From NCBI GenBank assembly GCA_963841445.1, contig CAWJCP010000007.1, positions 18,155-82,154 of the forward strand: a DNA stretch of 64,000 nt. Reading direction: 5' to 3'. Each line of letters opens with the position of its first letter. Positions within the stretch are counted from its first letter, which is position 1. Positions 33,308 to 42,221 of this stretch are shown in pieces. Origin of the DNA: Mayfieldus sp963841445. GTDB lineage: Bacteria; Actinomycetota; Thermoleophilia; Solirubrobacterales; 70-9. The notes beneath the pieces are model-generated. The model was not told where the DNA came from. It was given only the letters and a program-made list of their open reading frames with translations, and did no database searches. A program made the translations under genes and the position numbers.

Positions 33308-34415
33308 TCATGCCTGGAACCTCTGCAACTCGGAGCGCTTCAACTCCAAGCCGAGCCCGGGGCGCGAGCGGTCCGGTACCAGCTGCCCGCCGTCCGGCTC
33401 GAGGGCGCCGTCGAACAGCATCCGCTTCGACCCGCACGTGGTCGTGGAAGTACTCGAGGTGGGCCAGGCTCTCGATCGCGCAGCAGGCGTGGGCGGAGAT
33501 CGCCGGCGCGCAGTGGGCCGAGAAGGGGAGCTGCATCGCCTTGCAGATGCCCCCCGCCCGGACAGGTTGGTGATTCCGCCGCAGCGGGTGACGTCGGCCT
33601 GCAGGACGTCGACGCACCGCGCCAGCTCGGCGAGTTGGGGGAGGTCCCACTCGTACTCGCCGGCGGCGATCGCCAGCCCCGCCGGGCCGCGGTCGCGCAG
33701 GAATCGCAGCCCCTCGCGGTCCTCGGAGCTGACCGGCTCCTCGAAGTAGGTGACGCCGAACTGGCCGCGTAGCGCTCCGCCCAGTGCAGCGCCTACTTGC
33801 GCTCGAAGGCGCCGTTCGCGTCGACCATCAGCTCGCGTCCCCGCCGATCGCCTCGCGAGCGACCCGCAGCCGCTCCGGGTCGCGGTCCGGCTCGCGGCCG
33901 ACCTTCATCTTCACCCGCGGGATGCCCTGCTCGACCCAGCCGGAGAGCTGCTCGGCGAGGCGCTCGTCGTCGTAGGAGGTAAAGCCGCCGCTGCCGTAGA
34001 TCGGCACGGCGTCGTGGAAGCGCGGCAGCGCATCGGCCAGCGCGACGCCGAGCAGCTTCGCCTTCAGGTCCCAGAGCGCGACGTCGACCGCCGAGACCGC
34101 CATCGCGCCGATCCCGGGGCGCCCGGCGTTGCGGATCTGAGCCTGCATTTGCGCCCAGGCCGCGGGAGGCGACATCGCGTCGGCGCCCTGGACCGCGTCG
34201 CGGAGCTTGGCGTCGATCAGCGCTGCGACCGCGGTCTCGCCGTAGGTGTATCCGATCCCGGTCGTGCCGCCGCCGTGCGCCTCGACGATCACGATCGTCG
34301 TCGAGCTCCACTCCAGGGTTCCGTCGGACTCCGGCTCGTCGGTCGGGACCGTGCAGGCGAGAACGCTCGAGGCCTCGACCCCGACCTCTGCCCGGGCAGG
34401 GGCGGCCACCGCCAT
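33308..34415 (-). pseudogene. Mandelate racemase / muconate lactonizing enzyme family protein (several frameshifts)
   Basis: Enolase-superfamily enzymes abstract an alpha proton from a carboxylate. N-terminal part: VEASSVLACTVPTDEPESDG; then DVALWDLKAKLLGVAL and the KxK catalytic motif in PRVKMKVGREPDRD. The metal-ligand segments MVDANGAFERK and YFEEPVSSED, then GGICKAMQLPFSAHCAPAIS, are found in other frames further on. The end, VPDRSRPGLGLELKRSELQR, gives a stop at 33308. At least three one-base shifts are needed. The ATG overlaps the TPP-enzyme stop, so the two form an operon. Confidence 0.75.
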
Positions 34416-36198
34416 CAGCGGGTGACCAGCTCCTTCAGCTTGCCCTTGAAGGACTGGCGGATGATCTGCCCGGCCGCCGGGTCGCCCTTCATCAGCGCCT
34501 TGCTGAGCCCGCTCGCCTGCTCGAGCGAGATGTGCGGCGGCAGCGGCGGGACCTCGGGATCGGTGATCGCTTCCAAGAGGACCGGCCGGTCGGCCGCGAG
34601 GGCTTCATCGAAGGCGTCGCCGATCTCCTCCGGGGACTCGACCCGGATCCCGCGCAAGCCGAGCAGCTCGGCGTAGCGGGCGTAGGGGAAGTCGGGGATC
34701 ACCTGCGAGGCCTCGAGCTTCGGGTCGCCGACCATCACCCGCTGCTCCCAGGTGACCTGGTTGAGGTCGTCGTTGTGCAGCACGACCACGAGCAGCTGCT
34801 TGTTCTCCCACTCCTGCCAGCGGTTGGCGATGTCGATCAGCCCGTTGATCCCGAGCATCTGCATCGCGCCGTCGCCGATCGAGCAGATCACCGGCCGGTC
34901 CGGGTAGGCCATCTTGGCGGCGAACGCGTAGGGAACGCCCGGGCACATCGTCGCCAGCGTCCCCGAGAGCGCCGCCTTCATTCCCTTGCGCAGGCGCAGC
35001 TGCCGCGCCCACCAATTGGTCGCCGAGCCGGAGTCGGCGCTGAGGATGCAGCCGTCAGGGAGGCGCTTGTTGAGCTCGTAGAAGACCCGTTGCGGGTTGA
35101 TCGGATCGGCCTCGAGCATCGCCTGCTCCTCCTGGATCTGCCACCAGCGCTCGACATTGGACTCGATTTCCTCGCGCCAGGAGCGGTCCTCCTTGCGCTC
35201 CAGCTGCGGGATCAGCTCCGCGAGCGTGTCGCGGGCGTCGCCGACCAGGTTGACCTCCATCGGATAGCGGATCCCGACCATGCGGCCGTCGATGTCGATC
35301 TCGACTCCGCGCGCCTGGCCCGGCTCGGGGAGCCACTCGGAGTAAGGGAAGCTCGAGCCGATCATCAGGAAGGTGTCGCAGCCCTGCATCATCTGGTCCG
35401 AGGGGATCGAGCCGAGCAGGCCGATCGGCCCGGTCACGAAGGGCAGGTCGTCGGGCAGCGCCGCGCGCCCGTTGAGCGCCTTCGCGACCCCGGCGCCGAG
35501 CAGGTCGGCGACTTCGGTCACCTCGTCGGCGGCGCCGATCGCGCCCTGCCCGATCAGGATCGCGACCTTCTCGCCGGCGTTGAGGACCTCCGCCGCGCGG
35601 CGAACCTCGCGGGCGGGAGGGATGACCCGCGAGGGCGCCGGCTCGTCCTTGGAGGTGAAGACTGCGCCGTGCTCGCGGGGCGGCTCGGTGTAGGGCTCCT
35701 CCTGGACGTCGGCGGGGACGATTACGCAGGTCACCGAGCGTGTCGCCTTGGCGATCTGCACCGCGCGGTCGATCAGCTGCGTGATCTGGGCCGGCGACAT
35801 GCAGACCTGCACGTACTCGGAGGCCACGTCCTTGAAGAGGGTGATCAAGTCGATCTCCTGCTGGTAGTGGGCGCCCAGCGAGAGCGTCTTCTGTTGGCCG
35901 ACGATCGCGACCACCGGCTGATGGTCGAGCTTTGCGTCATAGAGGCCGTTGAGCAAGTGAACCGCCCCGGGTCCCGAGGTCGCCAGGCAGACGCCGACCT
36001 CGCCGGTGTACTTGGCGTGGGCGCAAGCGCAGAAGGCGGCGAGCTCCTCGTGCCGGGTCTGGACGAACTCGATCTCGTCGCCGTGCTCGTGAAAGCCGCC
36101 GAGGATCCCGTTGATCCCATCGCCGGGATAGCCGTAGATCCTCTCGATCCCATGCTCGGCAGTCGCTTCAGGGTGAAAGATCCGACGGTCTCTGACAT
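34415..36198 (-). CDS. Thiamine-pyrophosphate-requiring enzyme, acetolactate synthase / pyruvate oxidase-like (one frameshift)
   Basis: About 594 residues after correction. Motifs: GIERIYGYPGDGINGILGGF, catalytic Glu in QTRHEELAAFCACAHAKYTG, central-domain VAILIGQGAIGAADEVTEVA, and the TPP-binding GDGAMQMLGINGLIDIANRW then LHNDDLNQ. It probably decarboxylates a 2-keto acid (pyruvate or similar). The real N-terminus, MSETVGSFTLKRL from ATG 36198, is in a different frame; a missing G near 36,160 restores LAEHGIERIYG. The stop overlaps the enolase-superfamily gene. Confidence 0.88.
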
Positions 36199-36265
36199 GG
36201 GCCCTCTGGCTCAATCGGCGCGGAAGTCGAGCGCCGCCCAAGATCGCGAGCCGCACTCCGGTCAG

Positions 36266-36965
36266 TTACCCGGCCCGCGTGCCGGATAGGCTGCCGATCC
36301 CCAGGGTCGCCAGTCGCAGGCTGCTGTCAGCGCGCTGACATTCGCGGCTCGCCGACGGCGCCGGAAGCGGAAGCATCGAGGCGGACGCGGCGCCGCCCCA
36401 GAACGCGTCGCCGAGAGGGACGCCCGGCGCCGGGCCCGCCGCAGATGCTGCCAGGCGGCCCGCGCCTCGCCGATCCCGAGCGAAAACAGGGCCAGCGAGA
36501 GCACCGCCGAGGCAAGGCAGAGGGTGACACCAGTCGCCCGCCACGGTCGGCTGCACAACGATCAGCCCGATCGAGAACGACCGCGCCAGTGGTCAGCACC
36601 GCGCCCAGTGCCAGGCAGGCCCAGGGAAGGCTGCGCCAGCGGTCGCGGCCGCCGAGCGCCAGCAGCAGCAGCTCGGCGCCGATGCGAGGACGCCGGCGGA
36701 CGTCGGGAACCGGTGGGGCAGGTCGAGAACGGTGCGGGAGTCAAAGAACGATCTGAAGAATATCGTTCCAGGCTCGCCACTGGTACAGGGTCAGGTACAG
36801 CGCGATGAACAGCCCCGCTCCTGCAAGCGCGGCAGCGGCGCCCGGCGCGAAACCGAGGTGGGTTGTTGCTCGAGCCCGGCGGAACGGGGTCTGCGCGACA
36901 GGGGAAGGCAGGTCCGGTCCGGCAGGCCGGGCTGCGGTGGATGGTCTCGCCGGGTCTCGGCTCAT
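36266..36965 (-). pseudogene. VKOR-family membrane protein (several frameshifts)
   Basis: Pieces in three frames fit one integral membrane protein of the vitamin K epoxide reductase family: N-terminal MSRDPARPSTAARPAGPDLP, then AALAGAGLFIALYLTLYQWR, then ELLLLALGGRDRWRSLPWAC, and VTLCLASAVLSLALFSLGIG. If one extra C is removed at the end of the third piece, the sequence reads DWCTLCLASAV, the VKOR CxxC. VKOR proteins recycle DsbA-like oxidants by quinone. The C-terminal end is uncertain. Confidence 0.6.
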
Positions 36966-37110
36966 CCCGGTGCCGGTTACCCCGGAGTGCGCGCTCGCAC
37001 ACAGCGGTGCTCGATCCCAGGGGCCGCGCTGATGGAGCGCCCCGTCCCCCCGGGTATTGCAAACGCCGGGGGCCACCTGGCTCCGCCATTCACGCAACTA
37101 AAGGACCCAG

Positions 37111-38112
37111 ATGGTGGTGCGAGAATCGGAAACCGTCGTCGTAACCGGCGCCTCCGGGGGGGTTGGCCGTGCGGTCGCTAATGAGTTCGCACGGCACGGC
37201 GCCAGCGTCGCGCTGCTGGCGCGAGGCGAGCAGGGGTTGGAGGAGGCGAGGCGCGAAGTCGACTCGCTCGGCGGCCAGGGCTTGGTGGTGCCCACCGACG
37301 TTTCCGACGCCGATCAGGTCGAGACGCCGCGGCGGCGGTGGAGGCGCGCTTCGGCAACATCGACGTCTGGGTGAACGATGCTATGGCGACGATGTTCGCG
37401 CGGTTCTCGGAGATCAGTCCGGTGGAATTCACGCGGGCCACCCAGGTCACCTACCTCGGTGCCGTTTACGGAACGATGGCGGCGCTGAAGCGGATGGTGC
37501 CGCGCGATCGCGGCACCATAGTACAGGTTGGCTCGGCGTTGTCGTACCGCGCGATCCCCCTGCAGTCTGCCTACTGTGGGGCGAAGTTCGGGATGCGCGG
37601 CTTCACCGACTCGGTACGCACCGAGCTCATACATGACGACAGTAAGGTCTGGATCGCGATGGTCCAGCTGCCGGCGGTAAACACCCCGCAGTTCAACTGG
37701 TGCGCGACGAAGTTGCCCAACCATCCGCAGCCGGTGCCGCCGATCTTCCAACCCGAGGTGGCGGCGCAGGCGGTCTATTGCGCGGCCCATCATCGTCGCC
37801 GCGAGGTTTACTGTGGGATGTCGGCGGTGCAGGCGATCATCGGCAGCAAGCTGGCCCCCCGAGTCGCCGACTGGTACCTCGCGCGCAACGGATTCGACTC
37901 GCAGCAGGTGCAGGGTCACCCGGTGGGCCCGGACCGCCCGACAACCTCTTCGAGCCGGTCCCTGAGGAGTCCGCGACCACCGGCATGTTCGACGACGGGG
38001 CGAAGGCCGCAGCCTGCAGCTCTGGGCGACCACGCACAGGCCGTTTGTCGCAGCCGCGCTCGGAGGGACGGCCGCGGCCATGCGGGCCGGGATCGCCCAG
38101 CTGCGCAGATGA
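37111..38112 (+). CDS. SDR-family oxidoreductase (frameshifted)
   Basis: Short-chain dehydrogenase of about 330 residues. The Rossmann motif TGASGGVGRAVANEFARHGA is in the first frame; the next frame gives IDVWVNDAMATMFARFSEIS, the catalytic SALSYRAIPLQSAYCGAKFG (Ser, YxxxK) and MVQLPAVNTPQFNWC. A third frame carries PDNLFEPVPEESATTGMFDD and a fourth ends VAAALGGTAAAMRAGIAQLR at stop 38112. Shifts lie near 37,330 and 37,930 and once more beyond. The stop overlaps the ATG of the GH15 gene. Substrate unknown. Confidence 0.8.
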
Positions 38113-39844
38113 ATCCCGCCAGCGGAGGGACTGCAACCCGGCCTCGCCCATCCTCATGTCCTCCGCGAGTACGCGCTGCTCGCCGACGGCGAGCGAGGGA
38201 TCCTGGTCGGGCCGCGGGGCGAATTCGCCTGGATGTGTTTTCCGCGCTGGGACAACGACGCGCTCTTCTCCTCGCTGATCGGGGGTCGCGGCGCCTACGC
38301 CGTCGCGCCGCAGACGCGATTCGTCTGGGGCGGGTCCTACGAGCCGGGCAGCCTGATCTGGCGCAGCCGCTGGGTCACCGAGGACGGGTGATCGAGTGTC
38401 GGGAGGCGCTCGCGCTACCGGCCGACCGGACCAAGCGGTGGTCCTGCGCCGGGTGATCGCCTGCCAGGGAGCCGCCCAGGTGCGGGTCGTCCTCAACCTG
38501 CGCGGCCGCTTCGGCGCCCCGACGGCGCGACTGCACGCTGCGAGGGGACTGGGCCGGGCGGCTGCGCGCCCGCGCCGGCTGGAGCGGCCGGCGGCGCCGA
38601 GGATCGCCCTGACGGGCACCGGGCCGCGCGCTGACCGTCGTCGAGGTCCCGGAGGGCGCCCACCACGACCTGGTCCTCAAGATCGACGCAGCCAAGCGGC
38701 AGGAGCTCCGATCCCGATCGGGCCTGGAGGCCACCGAAGCGGCATGGCGCGCCGGGTGCCCGACTGCACCCACGGTCGCGGAGCGCGACGCGCGCCACGC
38801 CTACGCGGTCCTGCCGGGGCTGACGAGCACCGGTGGCGGATGGTCGCCGCGGCGACAACGACGCTGCCCGAGCGCGCCGGAAAGGCCGCAACTACGACTA
38901 CCGCTACGTGTGGATACGCGACCAGTGCTACGCGGGGCAGGCGGTCGCCCGAGCCGGCCCCGCCGCGCTGCTCGACAACGCCGTCGCTTCGTGCGCGAAC
39001 GCCTGCTCGACGACGGCCCCGCTGATGCCGGCGTACACCGCGAGCGGCGGCGGATCCCGACCAGCGGCAGCTCGATCTGCCCGGATACCCGGGCGGAAAC
39101 GACCCGTCGGCAACCGGGTCAAACACCAGTTCCAGCTCGACGCCTTCGGCGAGGCGCTGCTCCTCTTCGCCGCCGCCGCCGCCACGACCATCTGGACGCC
39201 GACGACTGGCGCGCCGCCGGTCGCGGTGTGGCGATCGAGCCGCTGGAGCGAGGCGACCCGGACGCCGGATCTGGGAGCTCGACCCCGCGCCATGGACCCA
39301 CGGCCGACTCATCTGCGCCGCCGGACTGCGCGCAATCGGAGCGCCGGCGGCCGGCGAGCGGTCCGCCCAGTGGGTGTCACTTGCCGATGCGATCGTTGCC
39401 GACACCGGGCGCACGCGGTTCATCCGTCCGGCCGCTGGCAGCGCGCCGCGGACGACGGCGCCCGGATGCGGCGCTGCTGCTGGCCGCGATCCGAGGCGCG
39501 ATTCCGTCCGAGGATCCGCGCTCGGTGGCAACCCTCCATGCGATCGAGCAGGAGTTGACCGAGGACGGCTACGCGTACCGCTACCGGCATGACGAGAGGC
39601 CGCTCGGCGAGGCGGAGGGCGCGTTTCTGCTCTGCGGGTTCTGGATGGCGCTGGCCTGGCACCAGAAGGGAGACATGGTTCCGCCGCACGCTGGTTCGAG
39701 CGCAACCGCGCCGCCTGCGGACCCCCGGGGCTGCTCTCGGAGGAGTTCGACGTGCGCCAGCGCCAGATGCGCGGCAACCTTCCCCAGGCTTTCGTGCACG
39801 CGTTGCTGCTCGAGTGCGCGAGCCTCGACTACGCAAGCGAGTAG
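38109..39844 (+). pseudogene. GH15-family glucosidase/trehalase-like protein (many frameshifts)
   Basis: Fragments in all three frames fit a glycoside hydrolase family 15 protein: REYALLADGERGILVGPRGE then FAWMCFPRWDNDALFSSLIG near the start; DYRYVWIRDQCYAGQAVARA in the middle; VKHQFQLDAFGEALLLFAAA and TLHAIEQELTEDGYAYRYRH; and at the end EEFDVRQRQMRGNLPQAFVH. The RDQCYAGQA pattern is typical of bacterial GH15 trehalases and glucoamylases. The number of shifts (more than five) is high for a real gene, so either local errors are dense or it is decaying. ATG overlaps the SDR stop. Confidence 0.7.
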
Positions 39845-39895
39845 AGGCGCGGAGGCGGCAGCATCGGCGGGCGCCCTACAGCGGTGGCTCCCTGC

Positions 39896-40699
39896 CTAGG
39901 TCTCTGGTGGCTGGCCCAAGGGCACCGAGGTGGAAGCCTGCTCGTAGACGGCACGAAGCGCTTCCGGCGCCTCGCCGGGCAGTAGCCAGCTGCCGTCGTC
40001 GCGCTCGACCAGCGCCCCTTCGGCGCGCAACGCCGCCAGGGCGGTGGTGACCGACGGCCTGCGGGCGCCGACCATTTGCGCGAGCATCCGGTGCGGCAGG
40101 CGAACGGGCACGATGACCCCGGAGGAGCTCATCCGCCCCCAGCGGTCGCCGAAGTGCCACATCGCCAGCAGGATCCGTTGCCGAAGGTTGCGCACGTGGC
40201 AGATCGCGAGGTGAAAGGTCAGCCAGCGGGAGCGCAGGATCACGCGGTCCATCAAGCGCGCCGGCACCGCAGGCCAGCGAGCCATCGCGAGGGCGAAGCG
40301 GCGGTCGAGGATCGCCGCCGAGCTCGGCTGCAGCACAGTCCACTGGGGCTCGGCCAGGATCGCGCTGGAGGGGATCGGCCTGACCCACGGACGCAGCACG
40401 TCCCCGGGCCCGAGCAGCTCGATCCCGGAGTCCCTGCCGATACAGACCTCCCGCCACAGCAATCCTTCGAGCAGAAGAAGGCCGAAACTGCCCCGCTCGT
40501 CGCGCAGCTGGCGCAGCACATGATGCTCCTCGTCCGCCTCATCGAAGGCCCAATTCCCCGTCTTCAGGTCGAGCCTTCTCGCAATCGCCAGCTCCTGCGC
40601 GCGTTCGCGATCCGTACCGAGGTCAGCGAAGAGGTCCGGGTCGAACTCCGCGACCTTGACTGCGTTCGGCCTCGCGGGCTTGGTGAACAGGTCCTCCAC
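39896..40699 (-). CDS. Crp/Fnr-family transcriptional regulator
   Basis: 267 residues from GTG 40699 (EDLFTKPARPNAVKVAEFDP), with a longer ATG start at 40825 possible; the extra 42 residues look unconserved. A cyclic-nucleotide-binding-like beta-barrel (FGLLLLEGLLWREVCIGRDS, ELLGPGDVLRPWV) is followed by a helical linker and a C-terminal winged helix (RLPHRMLAQMVGARRPSVTT). This recognition helix pattern fits Crp/Fnr regulators. A TGTGA-N6-TCACG site occurs at 49.3 kb. The ligand is unknown. Confidence 0.88.
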   Translation of the reverse strand: MEDLFTKPARPNAVKVAEFDPDLFADLGTDRERAQELAIARRLDLKTGNWAFDEADEEHHVLRQLRDERGSFGLLLLEGLLWREVCIGRDSGIELLGPGDVLRPWVRPIPSSAILAEPQWTVLQPSSAAILDRRFALAMARWPAVPARLMDRVILRSRWLTFHLAICHVRNLRQRILLAMWHFGDRWGRMSSSGVIVPVRLPHRMLAQMVGARRPSVTTALAALRAEGALVERDDGSWLLPGEAPEALRAVYEQASTSVPLGQPPET

Positions 40700-41038
40700 T
40701 GGCAACGATCTTGCTACCCGCTCAGGGCTCGAGCACCCGACTTTCGGACCGGGGGCAGACCGGATTGGCGCTGGCGGCGGCAAGAACGGTGGCCGACGAG
40801 CCAGGAAAAGCCCGCGGAGAGCCATGCTAGGAGCCCGAGGCGTAGCGCTGGATGTCCATCACCAGCGCTCGCTCGCTCTCGAAACCTCGGCGCGAACCCT
40901 ATGGCCGGGTCGGAGGCCGCCCCCGCGATGGTCAGCGCGCTGACAGCGAGCGGGCATTCGCACCCACTGCGACTTGCCGTTTTCATCCCTCGGTCCTGGG
41001 TAGCGCAAGGGGGAAAGCGAACGAAAGGACCGAGCCAA

Positions 41039-41773
41039 ATGGCCGATGAGTTGAATGGCAAGAGGATCGCCGTGCTGGTCGCCAACGAGGGCGTCGAGCA
41101 GGTCGAGTCGACGGAGCCGGTCGAGGCGCTGAAGGAGGCCGGCGCCGAGGTCGACCTGGTCGCCCCGGAGAAGGGCGAGATCCAGGGCTTCAACCACCTC
41201 GACAAGGCCGACACTTTCGAGGCCGACGTCGCCGCGGGCGACGCCGGCGCCGGCGACTACGACGGCCTGCAGCTTCCGGGCGGGGTCGCGAACCCCGACC
41301 AGCTCCGCACCGACGAGCACGCCGTCGCGTTCGTGCGCGACTTCTTCGAGCAAGGCAAGCCGGTGGCGGCGATCTGCCACGCGCCCTGGACGCTGGTCGA
41401 GGCCGGCGTCGTCAAGGGCCGCACGCTCACCTCATGGCCGAGCCTGCGGACCGACATCGAGAACGCCGGCGGCAGCTGGGTCGACGAGGAGGTCCATGTC
41501 GACCAGGGCCTGGTGACGAGCCGCAAGCCCGACGACCTCCCCGCCTTCAACTCGAAGATGATCGAGGAGTTCGCCGAGGGCGTCCACGAGGGCCAGCGCC
41601 CCGAGGTCGACCGCCGCGAGCGGTTCCTGAGCCGCGCGCGCCGGAACGACCATCGGGGTCGCTTCCGGCGGCCCCGAGGTCGACCTACTGCCGCAGAAGG
41701 GCGATCGCGTCCTCGCGGGAGTCGCGGATCGCGATCGCCTGATCGAGCCCGGTCACCTCGAGCAGCCGCTTGA
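41039..41773 (+). CDS. PfpI/DJ-1 superfamily protein (type 1 amidotransferase-like), C-terminus doubtful
   Basis: The first about 185 residues are a PfpI/DJ-1 protein: GKRIAVLVANEGVEQVESTE, DYDGLQLPGGVANPDQLRTD, nucleophile Cys in VAAICHAPWTLVEAG, and a C-terminal NSKMIEEFAEGVHEG. This family includes proteases, glyoxalase III-like and deglycase enzymes. The frame continues about 50 Arg-rich residues beyond the usual end and overlaps the reverse-strand STAS gene by about 90 nt; a one-base shift near 41,620 probably removes the true stop. An AAAGGA ribosome binding site precedes the ATG. Confidence 0.85.
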   Translation: MADELNGKRIAVLVANEGVEQVESTEPVEALKEAGAEVDLVAPEKGEIQGFNHLDKADTFEADVAAGDAGAGDYDGLQLPGGVANPDQLRTDEHAVAFVRDFFEQGKPVAAICHAPWTLVEAGVVKGRTLTSWPSLRTDIENAGGSWVDEEVHVDQGLVTSRKPDDLPAFNSKMIEEFAEGVHEGQRPEVDRRERFLSRARRNDHRGRFRRPRGRPTAAEGRSRPRGSRGSRSPDRARSPRAAA

Positions 41774-42052
41774 CCTCCGGCTCCGGGCAGCAGATCGAAA
41801 GCGCGGCTCCGCTTGCCGTTGCGCGCCTGAAGCGTCCTTCCAGGCCTCGACGATCACCCCGAGGCCGGTCGAGTCGATAAAGCCGCAGTCGCTCATGTCG
41901 ATCATCACCGCCCCTGCTCCGCTCTCGATTGCTTCATGAAGGGGCTCGCGCAGCGCCGCCGCGGTTGCCTGGTCGAGCTCGCCGGTGATCGAGAGCACCC
42001 GGACACCGTCCTCGAGGGATTCCGTCTCGACGTTGAAAGGGGCGATGGTCAT
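41685..42052 (-). CDS. STAS-domain anti-anti-sigma factor (frameshifted)
   Basis: Single STAS domain of about 121 residues after correction. The N-terminal part (TIAPFNVETESLEDGVRVLS, GELDQATAAALREPLHEA) has the phosphorylatable Ser in DCGFIDSTGLGVIVEAWK. After a one-base shift near 41,845 the text continues ASGAALSICCPEPEVKRLLE and VTGLDQAIAIRDSREDAIAL to a stop at 41685. Such proteins free the sigma factor by binding the anti-sigma kinase when dephosphorylated. It diverges from the SpoIIE-type phosphatase gene. A GAAGGA ribosome binding site is present. Confidence 0.88.
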
Positions 42053-42208
42053 TTCAGTCCTTCGACCTCAATGCAAGCTCCACCGGCAGTCGCGAGCTGC
42101 GAATGACGCGGTTGGAACCGGTCCGGGAGGTGCCCGGAGATGGGATGCGATCCTAACACCGGCGTCGCTCGAGGTCGTGCAAATTGGGCGCTTTGGACGC
42201 AGTGGGAC

Positions 42209-42214
42209 TAAATT
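42209..42214 (+). promoter_or_regulatory. -10-like TAAATT, 7 nt before phosphatase ATG
   Basis: TAAATT is the most AT-rich hexamer in the STAS-phosphatase intergenic region and ends 7 nt before ATG 42222. A leaderless start is possible. Confidence 0.3.
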
Positions 42215-42221
42215 TGCCTCG

